From an uncultured Selenomonadales bacterium (GTDB lineage: Bacteria; Bacillota; Negativicutes; Selenomonadales; Selenomonadaceae): DNA of 32,454 bases. Made by a program: the position numbers and the translations under genes. Shown piece after piece: positions 25,012-32,454 of this stretch. Each line of letters opens with the position of its first letter. Positions within the stretch are counted from its first letter, which is position 1. The stretch lies in contig CAMNFC010000010.1 in the NCBI GenBank assembly GCA_946536925.1, positions 1 through 32,454 of the forward strand, read 5' to 3'. A model generated the notes under the pieces. The model was not told the origin of the DNA and ran no database searches. It saw nothing but the letters and a program-made list of their open reading frames with translations.

Positions 25012-25746
25012 CTAAAGCAGCTTGATGAATTTGTGCGTTTGCGGGATGACGCGGACGTTTTTTATTTTTTGCAACGCGGCGGCCTGGAACGACAAAATTT
25101 TTTCCGCCGAAGCCGCGCAGGAATTTTTTGTCGGTGTCACGGGCTGCAGGATTAAAAAAATTTTTTTGTCGACGCGCGCGACGAGATCGACCGCCGCCAA
25201 AAATTCTTCCGCCGTCGTCTCGTTCGCCACGACAATTTTAACACACAAATCTTTTCCGTGAGCGAGGCGCAAAAATTTTTCGTGCAGGTTGAAAAGATTT
25301 TTCCCCGCGCTCGGAAGTTTTATATCCGCGCTGATGATGTCGACCGTCGGCAAAATTTTTTCCAGGGCGTCGGGGAGCGTGCCGTTCGTTTCCAAAAAAA
25401 TTTTCACGCCGAAATTTTTCACGGTCTCGGCCACGTCGCGCACGAATTGCCAATGCAAAAGCGGCTCGCCGCCCGTGAAGCTCACAGCTTGCGTCGGGAC
25501 GGTGCCGCTGAAATTTTTTATGACGTCGACGACCTGCGCGGCGTCGAGAGGATTTTTTTCGTCGCGGAAAATCATCGAGCCGGCAAAAGTTTCAATCCTG
25601 CAAAAATCTGCGCGGCGAAAATCCGTGTCGCAGTACGCACAGCTCAAGTTGCAATCAGCCAGCCGCACGAAAATTTGTCGGCAGCCCAGATATTTTCCTT
25701 CGCCCTGCACCGACGAAAAAATTTCCAGGACGTTGGTACTACTCAC
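25012..25746 (-). CDS. queE: 7-carboxy-7-deazaguanine synthase (radical SAM)
   Basis: A 244-residue radical-SAM enzyme that turns 6-carboxytetrahydropterin into 7-carboxy-7-deazaguanine, a step to preQ0 and queuosine. It has the family-specific FSSVQGEGKYLGCRQIFVRL, then the cluster motif C32-x3-C36-x2-C39 (CNLSCAYC) and SFTGGEPLL. The GTG start at 25746 overlaps the queD stop by 8 bases; no strong ribosome binding site is visible, so translation is probably coupled to queD. The partner genes queC and queF are not in the window. Confidence 0.93.
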   Translation of the reverse strand: MSSTNVLEIFSSVQGEGKYLGCRQIFVRLADCNLSCAYCDTDFRRADFCRIETFAGSMIFRDEKNPLDAAQVVDVIKNFSGTVPTQAVSFTGGEPLLHWQFVRDVAETVKNFGVKIFLETNGTLPDALEKILPTVDIISADIKLPSAGKNLFNLHEKFLRLAHGKDLCVKIVVANETTAEEFLAAVDLVARVDKKIFLILQPVTPTKNSCAASAEKILSFQAAALQKIKNVRVIPQTHKFIKLL

Positions 25747-26110
25747 GATACGTCACGCTCGAATTGGGCGACTCGCAAACTTTGACGGCGTACAATTTTG
25801 CCGAGCCATTGAAAATTTCCGACGAGGAAAGCCGCTCAAAAATTTTCCGCGCGAGATTTTCTGCCGTGGGATTTTCCTCCGCGAAAGGTTCCAGGTCGTT
25901 CAAAAATCTGTGATCGAATTCGTCCAAAATTTTTTTCAGCTGAGCCTTGACAATTTTAAAATCGATGAGCATTCCGAGAGCGTCGAGTTTTTCTCCGCGG
26001 ACGATGGCGACGACTTCCCAGTTGTGGCCGTGCAGGCGTGCGCATTTTCCGTCGTAGCCGTTGATGATGTGAGCCGCCTCGAAGGCTTGGCGAACTTCGA
26101 TTTCATACAT
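25739..26110 (-). CDS. queD: 6-carboxy-5,6,7,8-tetrahydropterin synthase
   Basis: A 123-residue enzyme of the PTPS fold that makes 6-carboxytetrahydropterin from dihydroneopterin triphosphate in the queuosine pathway. Zinc ligands are His14 (EAAH), His27 and His29 (LHGHNW). The catalytic Cys23 lies in GKCARLHGHNW, and DHRFLND (66-72) supplies the second catalytic His. The start ATG at 26110 has AAGGAGG 7 bases upstream; a longer in-frame reading passes through the terminator and is rejected. It precedes queE and the three heptosyltransferases. No promoter is evident in the 81 bases upstream, so transcription may partly come from read-through of the giant gene. Confidence 0.94.
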   Translation of the reverse strand: MYEIEVRQAFEAAHIINGYDGKCARLHGHNWEVVAIVRGEKLDALGMLIDFKIVKAQLKKILDEFDHRFLNDLEPFAEENPTAENLARKIFERLSSSEIFNGSAKLYAVKVCESPNSSVTYRE

Positions 26111-26129
26111 AATTTTTCCTCCTTCGCAA

Positions 26130-26169
26130 AGAAAAGGGACGCGGGACAAATTTTTCATCCCACGTCCCC
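26130..26169 (-). terminator. Hairpin between the giant repeat protein gene and queD
   Basis: GGGACGCGGGA (26136-26146) pairs with TCCCACGTCCC (26158-26168): an 11-bp stem with one wobble. On the minus strand only TTTTCTTT follows, so termination may be incomplete. Confidence 0.68.
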
Positions 26170-26191
26170 GAATTAATTTTTTATCGTCGAA

Positions 26192-29100
26192 TTATTTTTG
26201 AACCCACTCGCGACTCGTGCGGTCGGCGGTGTAAGTCGAGCCGTCCTGCAGTCGATAATTTAGATTTGCGGTGGATTGAATTTCCAGCGTGGAACCGTCG
26301 TCGAGTTCGATGAGTGCGCCGCCGTCGGTGATATCCGCGCGGACGATGTTGTCGTAGAAAATGTCTTCCAGGCTGACGAGGTCGCCGTCGTGAGCATTTT
26401 GGATGACGTCGTGGCCGTTTTCGAGCGCGAAGAAGAAAGTGTTTTGACCCGCGCCGCCGACGAGCGTATCGTCCGAGGAAGCATAGCCGCCCCAAATGCT
26501 GTTGATTCCCGCGCCGCCGATGATCAAATTATTTTGGTCGTTGCCCGCCAAAATCGCGTTGCCCGTGGCGTTGGAGGCGTCGACCATTCCGAAGTTTCCG
26601 TCGTAGCGGACGCCGTGATAATCCAAAGAATCGTCGCTGAGCCAAATTTCAACGTCACTCAAACCTTCGGCAACGGTGAGCGTGGACGGCGTGGAAGTTC
26701 CGACGTAGCAATTGCTGAAGCCGTCGAATTCAACGTTGTCGTCGACCTTGGCAATCAAATCGTCGTTGAAGCGGAAAGATTTTCCTTTGGCGTCGGCCAG
26801 CGTCAAATAATCATTCGAGCTGTTGTCTATTCCAATTACAACGTCGTCGCCGCGCAGGAAAACTTGTGTGACGCCGCTTAAGTCGTCGAGCTTGATGTAA
26901 TCGGCGGTGATATCCGTCGTGCCGGTGAAGAAGTCGAAGTTTTGAATCGTGTCGCGTCCGTCGCCGGGCATGTAATAGAAAGTCGTCGAGCCGCTCTTGT
27001 CGTCGTCGCTGTTGCCAATCATCAAATCTCGGCCGGAATTGCTCCAGATACTTGTGTTGCCCGTGCCGCCGATTAAAGTGTTTTGCGTGTTGGCCGCGCC
27101 GATGAGTGATGAATTTCCTGAGCCGCCCGTCGCTTTGTTCACGCCGAAAATTTGAACGTCACGACCGCTGAGGTTGCCGCTGTCTTCGTTCAAATTTATT
27201 TCGACCGAGCCTGTGTATTCGCTGAAGCTGATGCCTTGGTCGTTGCCGAAGAAAACGTCCGCCTCGCTGGTGTCGTCCACGTCGAGCACTTGATTTTCTT
27301 TGGCGACCGCCGCGTTGTAATCGTTCGTGCCGTCGGTGAGCTTGAGTTCGTAGGCCGCGGAGTCTTCGGGAAGATTTTCAAAAGTGATTTGACCTTTCTC
27401 CGAGCTCATGACGATATCGCCCGTGCCGTAGCCGAAGCCCAACTCCGTCAAATCTTTGATCAAAACTTTATCGTTTGTGTTGCCGAAGCCGCCCGCGAAA
27501 TTGTGGACGGTGTCGCTGCTGCCCTCGTTCATGACGACAGTCGCGCCTTCGGGCAAAGTCTTGCGCAGGCTTGCGTCCGTCAAATAAATTTGGTTGTAGC
27601 CTTCGCCCGCGTCAACGTAATCACCGCCGCCGGCAAGAATCGTGTCGTTGCCCGTGCCGCCCGTGATTGAGGAGGCTCCGCTCTTTTGCGTGTCGGAAGA
27701 ATTTTCAGCGTAGTTGCCTTTGAGGACGTAGGCGTCGTTGGAGTCGCTCACGTCAATCGTTCCGCCGGCTTTGTGCGTGAAAGCAATCGGCTGACGATCT
27801 CCCTGCGCGTTATAAAGATCGCCGCTCGTCGAACCGGAAGAATCGGCCGCCGCGTCGTAAGTTATCACAGCGTCGCCCAAAGTCATCGTGCCGTCGCCGA
27901 ACATGATTTCGTTGGATTTAATCGCGCCGGGCAAGTCGCTGTACTCGAAGGTTTGAACCGCCGCGTTATCGCCGTTATAATTTTCCAGCGTGACACGGCC
28001 GGCCGTCGGGATGATGAGCGTGGAGCCGTTCTCGTTCAAATCGACTTGAGCTTGGGCACCGTGGCGCACGACTACGCTGTCATTTCCTTCGCCCGTCTGA
28101 ACGTTCGCCGTGACGGAGGGGCTGTCGATAATCGCCAAATCATTTTCGCCCGTCAAATCGACGTCAACCGAGCCGCTGACCGTCGGGTCGATGTAAACGG
28201 AATTTTCACTGCGATTTATAATTTCTTCGGCTTCCGTCTTCTCGGTTATCGGCGGGCTGAGCGGATTGACTTTGTACGCGCCGTCGCGGTTGGCCGTCAC
28301 GCTGTCGCCCGCCACGATTTGGAAAGTTTCGCCGTCGACTTCGTAGGTGCCGCTCTTGCCGAAAGTGAGCGTTGCGTCTTTGTCCAGCCCGCTGATGATG
28401 GAGCCGTTGCCGCTCAAGCTCGCGCCGTCCTCGTCGCCCGTCAAAGTGTAGCTCGCGCCGTTGATTGTCGTGGTGCCTTCGGGGATTCTCAAAGTTGCGT
28501 TGCCGAAATCGCCGCTGATTTGTCCGCCGTCTTCCAGGCCGCTGATGTTCGTGATTTTTTCGCCGTCAGTTTCGATGACGATGTTTTCTCCGACGATTGT
28601 AACTTTGTCGCCGTTGATTTTCCAGCCCTCGGCGATTGAACCGCTGATTGAGCCGGCGAAATTGTCCACGCCCGAAACGCGGCTGTCAGAGTCCGTCAAG
28701 AAGTCGAAGATTCCGTCGAGCGTGTCTTCCAGCGTATACTTGTCCGTGACGAAAGTGAAGTTGCCGCTGTCGGAGGTCGTGATTCTCATTTCGGGCGCGC
28801 TGTTGACTGTAGAATCGGCCGTGAGCCCGAAAAGTTTTGTCGCCACACCTTTTTCAACAACCGCGTCGAGGGAATCGCTGTTTGAAACGTCGATGAGTTT
28901 TTCGTTTATGGTGGCGGAAGTGAAGCCGTAAACCGTAGCGTTGCCCAGACCGTTTAGCGTGCCGTTGAGACCGTTGACCGAGGCGATAGAGCTGTCGACG
29001 ATGCCCAGCGTGACGGGCGAAGTATTTCCGCTCAAAGTTATCGACTGGTCGTTGACGGTGAAGCCGTTGCGTTCGTTCTGGCGGAAAATAAGTTCGCCGC

Positions 29101-32100
29101 TCTCCAAGCTGACGACGCCCGTGACTGAAGAGTTGCTCATGGAGAAGGCAAAGGAATCGTCGCCGTCGATATCGTAGGTCTTGCCGCTGACAGAGTATCT
29201 GCCCGCCTCGTCGACTTCAACCTTCGAGACGCCGTTGGAATTTCCGCTGACGGAAACGGCCGAATCGGATTCGCCGACCACGCGGATATCGTCGCCGTTG
29301 ACGTTGACGTAAGAGGTGAAGTCGCCGATGATGAATTCCGCGCCTTTGATTGAAGAAATCGTTCCGTCGCTGAAAGAATAAATTACGGTGGAGCTGTCGG
29401 GGATAAAAGTTCTGTCGTCGGTGGTGAAGGAGCCGGTCTTGTCGGTCTTGACGGAGGCCGTGCCCAAGCCGTCGATCGTGACGCCGGAAGAGCCGCCGAT
29501 ATTTTCCAGGCCGCTGACGTCGCCCGAAGAAATATTGATGATGTAGCCGTCCTCGTCGCCGTTGACCGTCACGCGCCTGTCGCCGATTCTGAAGCCCGTG
29601 GGTGTCGGGGTGATTGTGGTTGCCTCGTCGGAGTTGATTGTTTTTTCGTCGACGTAAACCGTGCCGTCAATCGTCAAAGCGTGATAGAGAGTGTCCGTGA
29701 CGACTGCGCCGCCCGTGAGTGTCACGCCGTTTGAATTGTCAATCGTGGCGGAGCCGGCCGTGCTCAAAGTCATTCCGCTGTAAGTTATCGGGTCGCCGGC
29801 CGCAAGATCGATGATAACGCCGTCGGAAGTTATTGTCGCCGAGGTCGTGTCGCCGCCCGTGAATTTCACGCCGTTTACGTTGTAGTCGCCGTCGTTGAGC
29901 GTCAAAGAAACATCTTCGGGAGCAACAATCGTGGCGGATTTGCCGAGGCTGAGAGAAGTTGCGGACGAACCGATTCCGACTTGGCAATCGCTGTTGTTGG
30001 CGGTGATTTTTGTGTCGCCCGCCGTGATGCTTTGAGTGTTTTGCAAGTTGAAAGCCGTGCCCGCGATGTCCGTCAAACTTTCAGCCTCGACGCCGCTGCC
30101 GGAGAAAGTTGCGACGTTGTTCTTGCCGAAGTTTTCCGCCAAAGTTTCGCCGCTCGAATCGTTAATCGTAAGCGCGGTTCTGTTTTCGTTGGTGACGGTG
30201 ACGGGCGTGGAGTTGATGTTCGCCGCGAATTTAATCGTGCCGTCTTCGGCCAAAGTTTTTCCGCTCGCGATAACCAAACTGAATCGCATGCCGGGATCAA
30301 CTTTGACATTGCCGTCGGAATCAACCGTGACGTGATAAGCGTCGTAAGGTTCGCCGTCGAAATACCAGCTGTCCACGTCGTTGTAGTGGAGGATGGCGTT
30401 GTCTTCGGGCGCGGTGTAGGTCGTGCCGTCGATTGTGACCGTCGAATCTTTGGAGAAGCCGCCGACAGTTTCAACGTCGCCGTCCGTGTCAAAAACAAAT
30501 TTTACCGTGCTGTCGTCCGCGAGATTTTCAACCGTGAAAGTTTTGCCGTCGACTTGGAAAGTTCCGTTGCCCGCGAAAACTTCAACAGATTCGGGGTCTC
30601 CGCCGAGCGTAACTTTTTGTCCGTCGAGCAATTCGATTTTGCCGGAAGAAATTTCGATTGATTTCACGTCGTCGACCGTGGGGTTGTCGCCCGTGCCGTC
30701 GACCGTGAAAGCTGAAGTCTTCGGGGAAGGCGTGACGGTCAGAATCGTCTTTGTGCCGTCCGCATTGTCAATCGTTATCGGAACGTCGGCCAGCCCGTTG
30801 TCGACAGAAATTTTCACGCCGTCGATTTCGATTGAGCTCAAAATATTTTCGTCGTCCCCGGCCAAAGAGTAAGTGTCGTCGTCGTCGCGGGTGAGCGTCC
30901 CGAAAGTTTTCGTCGGGTTGTCTAGGTTGTCCGTGATGATAGAATTTTCTCCGTTGGAAAGAGTTGTGTCGTCCACGTCAAGCGCGCCGTCCTTTGCAAC
31001 GACGAGACCCGTCCAGTTCGAGGCAAGATTGAGCGCGTCGACCGTGAGCCCGCCCGTGTAACTTGCTTTGCCCGTCCAAAGTTTTCCGCTCGTGTTGATG
31101 AGGCCGGCCTGTGCAATTTTATAGTTATTTCCGTCGACCGTGAAGCTGTCGCCCGTATTCAGCCCGTCGACCGTGACAGTTTCGCCGTTCGCGGTGACCG
31201 TCATGCCGTCGCCGTCGTTGAGCGTGATTTTATTCCCCGTCGTCGTCGTGACAGAATCTTCCGCCGCCAAAGTGACCGTGCCGCTCGTGAGCGTGGAAGT
31301 TGTGCCGTCCGAAGAAAGGACAAGCGCGGTCGTGCCCGTGTAGGATTTTCCGTTGGCGATGACGAAACCGATCGGCGAATTAATTTTCGTGACGAAGTTG
31401 ACGGACAAATTTGAGGCCGCGGCGATGTTTACATTTTCAATCGAATCTGCAGCGTCGCCCGCGTCGTTGTCCTTGAGAACAAATTTTGTGAAGTCGTCTT
31501 CGGCAAGGTCGGCGTCTTCTTCGGGGAGCGTGACGGTGAGGCTTGCGATTTTTTTCGTGGGATTGGTCGCGTTGTCACAGACGAGAGCACTTTCCGTGAC
31601 GGAGCGCAAATCGAGCGTGCCGTCGTCGGGAACGATAAGACCCGTCCAATCGGCTGCGGATTTCAAATCGGAAATGTTAATCGTCTCGCCCGCCAGGTTT
31701 TCGCTGATCAATCCTTCGTTCATCAATCCGACAGCCGACTGCGTATAAGTTTCGCCGTTGAGCTTGAAACTTTCCGCGGGAGCCACACCGCCAAGCTCGG
31801 TAAGTTCTCCGTCGAAAGCAGAAGCCGTGATCGATCCATTCTCGACGCTCAACGTGGAAGAATCATTCGTCGCCGTGACCGAAGGATTTTTCGAGCTGAG
31901 CGTGACCGTGCCGGTGTAGAGCGTGGAAGTCGTGCCGTCCGAATCGATGATGACTTCGGAAGCCGCGGCGTAGGCTGTGGAATTGACCGTGACTGAACCG
32001 CTCGGCGCGTAAACCTGCGTGGCGAAGTCGACGTTCAGAACAGAATTTTCAGCGAGCGTGACAGCCTCGACAGCCTCCGCGTTCTCCGTGCCTTTAAGAT

Positions 32101-32454
32101 TAATTCTGTTTCCGTTGACAGTCAAATCGGCCAGTTTTGTCGTGGGGGTCGTCGTGTTGTCGAGGACGATTGCGTTGGCGGGATTCGTCAAGTTGAGGAC
32201 GCCGCCGCTCGGTGCGACGAAACTTTGCCACTTTATACTCACGCTGTCGAGTTTGCTCAGGTCGAGAGTTTCGCCGGCCAGTTCCTCGCTGATTGTCGAG
32301 CCGTGAATCAAACCGACCGCGCTCTGCCTGTAAGTTTTGCCGTCGAAAGTAAATTGGTCGCCCGCGTCGAGATTCGTCAGCGTTTGGAATTTTCCATCGG
32401 TCGCCGAAGCCGTTATCGAACCCGTCGTGACTTCCAGAGCATTTTCATCGTTCG
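26192..32454 (-). CDS. Giant acidic repeat protein with RTX-like C-terminus (N-terminus outside window)
   Basis: The frame is open from the right edge to the stop at 26192, giving 2086 visible residues. It is rich in Asp, Gly, Ser, Thr and Val and very poor in Lys and Cys. The first part carries at least three diverged 200-residue repeats. A long middle follows, made of short beta-rich units of the form V-x-G-x-x-Y/F. The C-terminal 550 residues hold glycine-Asp motifs of RTX/haemolysin type: GGTGNDTILAGGGDYVDAGEG, IGGTGNTSIWS, IGGAGINSIWGG and GGAGQNTFFF. The protein ends TADRTSREWVQK, with no autotransporter barrel. This fits a type I-secreted, calcium-binding surface adhesin, but no secretion genes are in the window. 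The apparent start at 32311 is an internal Leu codon. Confidence 0.8.
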   Translation of the reverse strand, partial: NDENALEVTTGSITASATDGKFQTLTNLDAGDQFTFDGKTYRQSAVGLIHGSTISEELAGETLDLSKLDSVSIKWQSFVAPSGGVLNLTNPANAIVLDNTTTPTTKLADLTVNGNRINLKGTENAEAVEAVTLAENSVLNVDFATQVYAPSGSVTVNSTAYAAASEVIIDSDGTTSTLYTGTVTLSSKNPSVTATNDSSTLSVENGSITASAFDGELTELGGVAPAESFKLNGETYTQSAVGLMNEGLISENLAGETINISDLKSAADWTGLIVPDDGTLDLRSVTESALVCDNATNPTKKIASLTVTLPEEDADLAEDDFTKFVLKDNDAGDAADSIENVNIAAASNLSVNFVTKINSPIGFVIANGKSYTGTTALVLSSDGTTSTLTSGTVTLAAEDSVTTTTGNKITLNDGDGMTVTANGETVTVDGLNTGDSFTVDGNNYKIAQAGLINTSGKLWTGKASYTGGLTVDALNLASNWTGLVVAKDGALDVDDTTLSNGENSIITDNLDNPTKTFGTLTRDDDDTYSLAGDDENILSSIEIDGVKISVDNGLADVPITIDNADGTKTILTVTPSPKTSAFTVDGTGDNPTVDDVKSIEISSGKIELLDGQKVTLGGDPESVEVFAGNGTFQVDGKTFTVENLADDSTVKFVFDTDGDVETVGGFSKDSTVTIDGTTYTAPEDNAILHYNDVDSWYFDGEPYDAYHVTVDSDGNVKVDPGMRFSLVIASGKTLAEDGTIKFAANINSTPVTVTNENRTALTINDSSGETLAENFGKNNVATFSGSGVEAESLTDIAGTAFNLQNTQSITAGDTKITANNSDCQVGIGSSATSLSLGKSATIVAPEDVSLTLNDGDYNVNGVKFTGGDTTSATITSDGVIIDLAAGDPITYSGMTLSTAGSATIDNSNGVTLTGGAVVTDTLYHALTIDGTVYVDEKTINSDEATTITPTPTGFRIGDRRVTVNGDEDGYIINISSGDVSGLENIGGSSGVTIDGLGTASVKTDKTGSFTTDDRTFIPDSSTVIYSFSDGTISSIKGAEFIIGDFTSYVNVNGDDIRVVGESDSAVSVSGNSNGVSKVEVDEAGRYSVSGKTYDIDGDDSFAFSMSNSSVTGVVSLESGELIFRQNERNGFTVNDQSITLSGNTSPVTLGIVDSSIASVNGLNGTLNGLGNATVYGFTSATINEKLIDVSNSDSLDAVVEKGVATKLFGLTADSTVNSAPEMRITTSDSGNFTFVTDKYTLEDTLDGIFDFLTDSDSRVSGVDNFAGSISGSIAEGWKINGDKVTIVGENIVIETDGEKITNISGLEDGGQISGDFGNATLRIPEGTTTINGASYTLTGDEDGASLSGNGSIISGLDKDATLTFGKSGTYEVDGETFQIVAGDSVTANRDGAYKVNPLSPPITEKTEAEEIINRSENSVYIDPTVSGSVDVDLTGENDLAIIDSPSVTANVQTGEGNDSVVVRHGAQAQVDLNENGSTLIIPTAGRVTLENYNGDNAAVQTFEYSDLPGAIKSNEIMFGDGTMTLGDAVITYDAAADSSGSTSGDLYNAQGDRQPIAFTHKAGGTIDVSDSNDAYVLKGNYAENSSDTQKSGASSITGGTGNDTILAGGGDYVDAGEGYNQIYLTDASLRKTLPEGATVVMNEGSSDTVHNFAGGFGNTNDKVLIKDLTELGFGYGTGDIVMSSEKGQITFENLPEDSAAYELKLTDGTNDYNAAVAKENQVLDVDDTSEADVFFGNDQGISFSEYTGSVEINLNEDSGNLSGRDVQIFGVNKATGGSGNSSLIGAANTQNTLIGGTGNTSIWSNSGRDLMIGNSDDDKSGSTTFYYMPGDGRDTIQNFDFFTGTTDITADYIKLDDLSGVTQVFLRGDDVVIGIDNSSNDYLTLADAKGKSFRFNDDLIAKVDDNVEFDGFSNCYVGTSTPSTLTVAEGLSDVEIWLSDDSLDYHGVRYDGNFGMVDASNATGNAILAGNDQNNLIIGGAGINSIWGGYASSDDTLVGGAGQNTFFFALENGHDVIQNAHDGDLVSLEDIFYDNIVRADITDGGALIELDDGSTLEIQSTANLNYRLQDGSTYTADRTSREWVQK
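30670..32454 (-). repeat. About 200-residue protein repeats in the giant protein (at least three units)
   Basis: Unit boundaries fall near 31870 and 31234, with the third unit ending near 30670; the first runs off the edge. Shared marks are LENGSITAS-like starts, GETYTQSAVGL, ISE-LAGET, a W-T/Q-G/S-L/F-V core, DG-LDL, DN-x3-PTKK-LTV and SDGTTSTL-x2-GTVTL. Units 1 and 2 are clearly alike; unit 3 is more diverged. Confidence 0.75.

Noticed and set aside
26192..27700. C-terminus of the giant protein as an autotransporter barrel
   Set aside because: The end lacks amphipathic beta strands and a terminal aromatic residue, and shows RTX-like Gly/Asp motifs instead.
26192..32311. Giant protein starting at 32311
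   Set aside because: That codon is TTG inside a repeat (AVGL-I-HG) with no ribosome binding site. The same frame continues with repeat sequence to the window edge.

Overview
The window looks like a chromosomal segment of a diderm Firmicute, most likely Negativicutes (a Selenomonas/Mitsuokella-type organism). This is inferred, not proven. Strong GGAGG ribosome binding sites, GTG and TTG starts, TTGACA/TATAAT promoters and acpP next to an NMO/FabK-type flavoprotein look Firmicute-like. Heptosyltransferase-type protein glycosyltransferases and a giant secreted repeat protein suggest an outer membrane. Genes are dense, no intergenic gap reaches 300 bases, and I see no tRNA, rRNA, CRISPR array, insertion sequence or prophage. 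Codon use combines GC-rich third positions with runs of A followed by T, and this creates long false antisense ORFs.

Left part (1-11 kb): the tail of acpP, a heptad inverted repeat, an NMO/FabK-like flavoprotein, two small membrane proteins on the minus strand, an alanine/glycine:sodium symporter behind a perfect consensus promoter, a 1464-residue glycosyltransferase (GT2 + TPR + two OGT-like GT41 domains), then an apparent pfkA - atpZ-like - GH32 sucrose hydrolase operon for fructoside catabolism.

Middle (11-19 kb): on the minus strand, a two-gene unit (3-methyladenine DNA glycosylase, then a stand-alone NRPS-type condensation domain) and a complete potABCD polyamine uptake operon whose genes overlap at their stop/start codons. 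On the plus strand, a CbbX/SpoVK-like AAA+ protein whose N-terminal half resembles a decayed second AAA domain, preceded by a possible 42-codon leader ORF.

Right part (19-32.4 kb, all minus strand): an aldo/keto reductase-ferredoxin, a 60-residue protein and a flavodoxin form a redox operon. Next come three tandem paralogous heptosyltransferases of the TibC/Aah autotransporter-glycosylating type, queE and queD (queuosine precursor synthesis), and a very large acidic repeat protein with RTX-like C-terminal motifs that runs off the right edge. Transcription runs giant protein -> queD -> queE -> three heptosyltransferases.

The most interesting possibility is a protein O-glycosylation locus in which TibC-like heptosyltransferases modify a non-autotransporter, RTX-like giant surface protein. 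The GT2-OGT-OGT protein upstream is a second, independent candidate protein glycosyltransferase.
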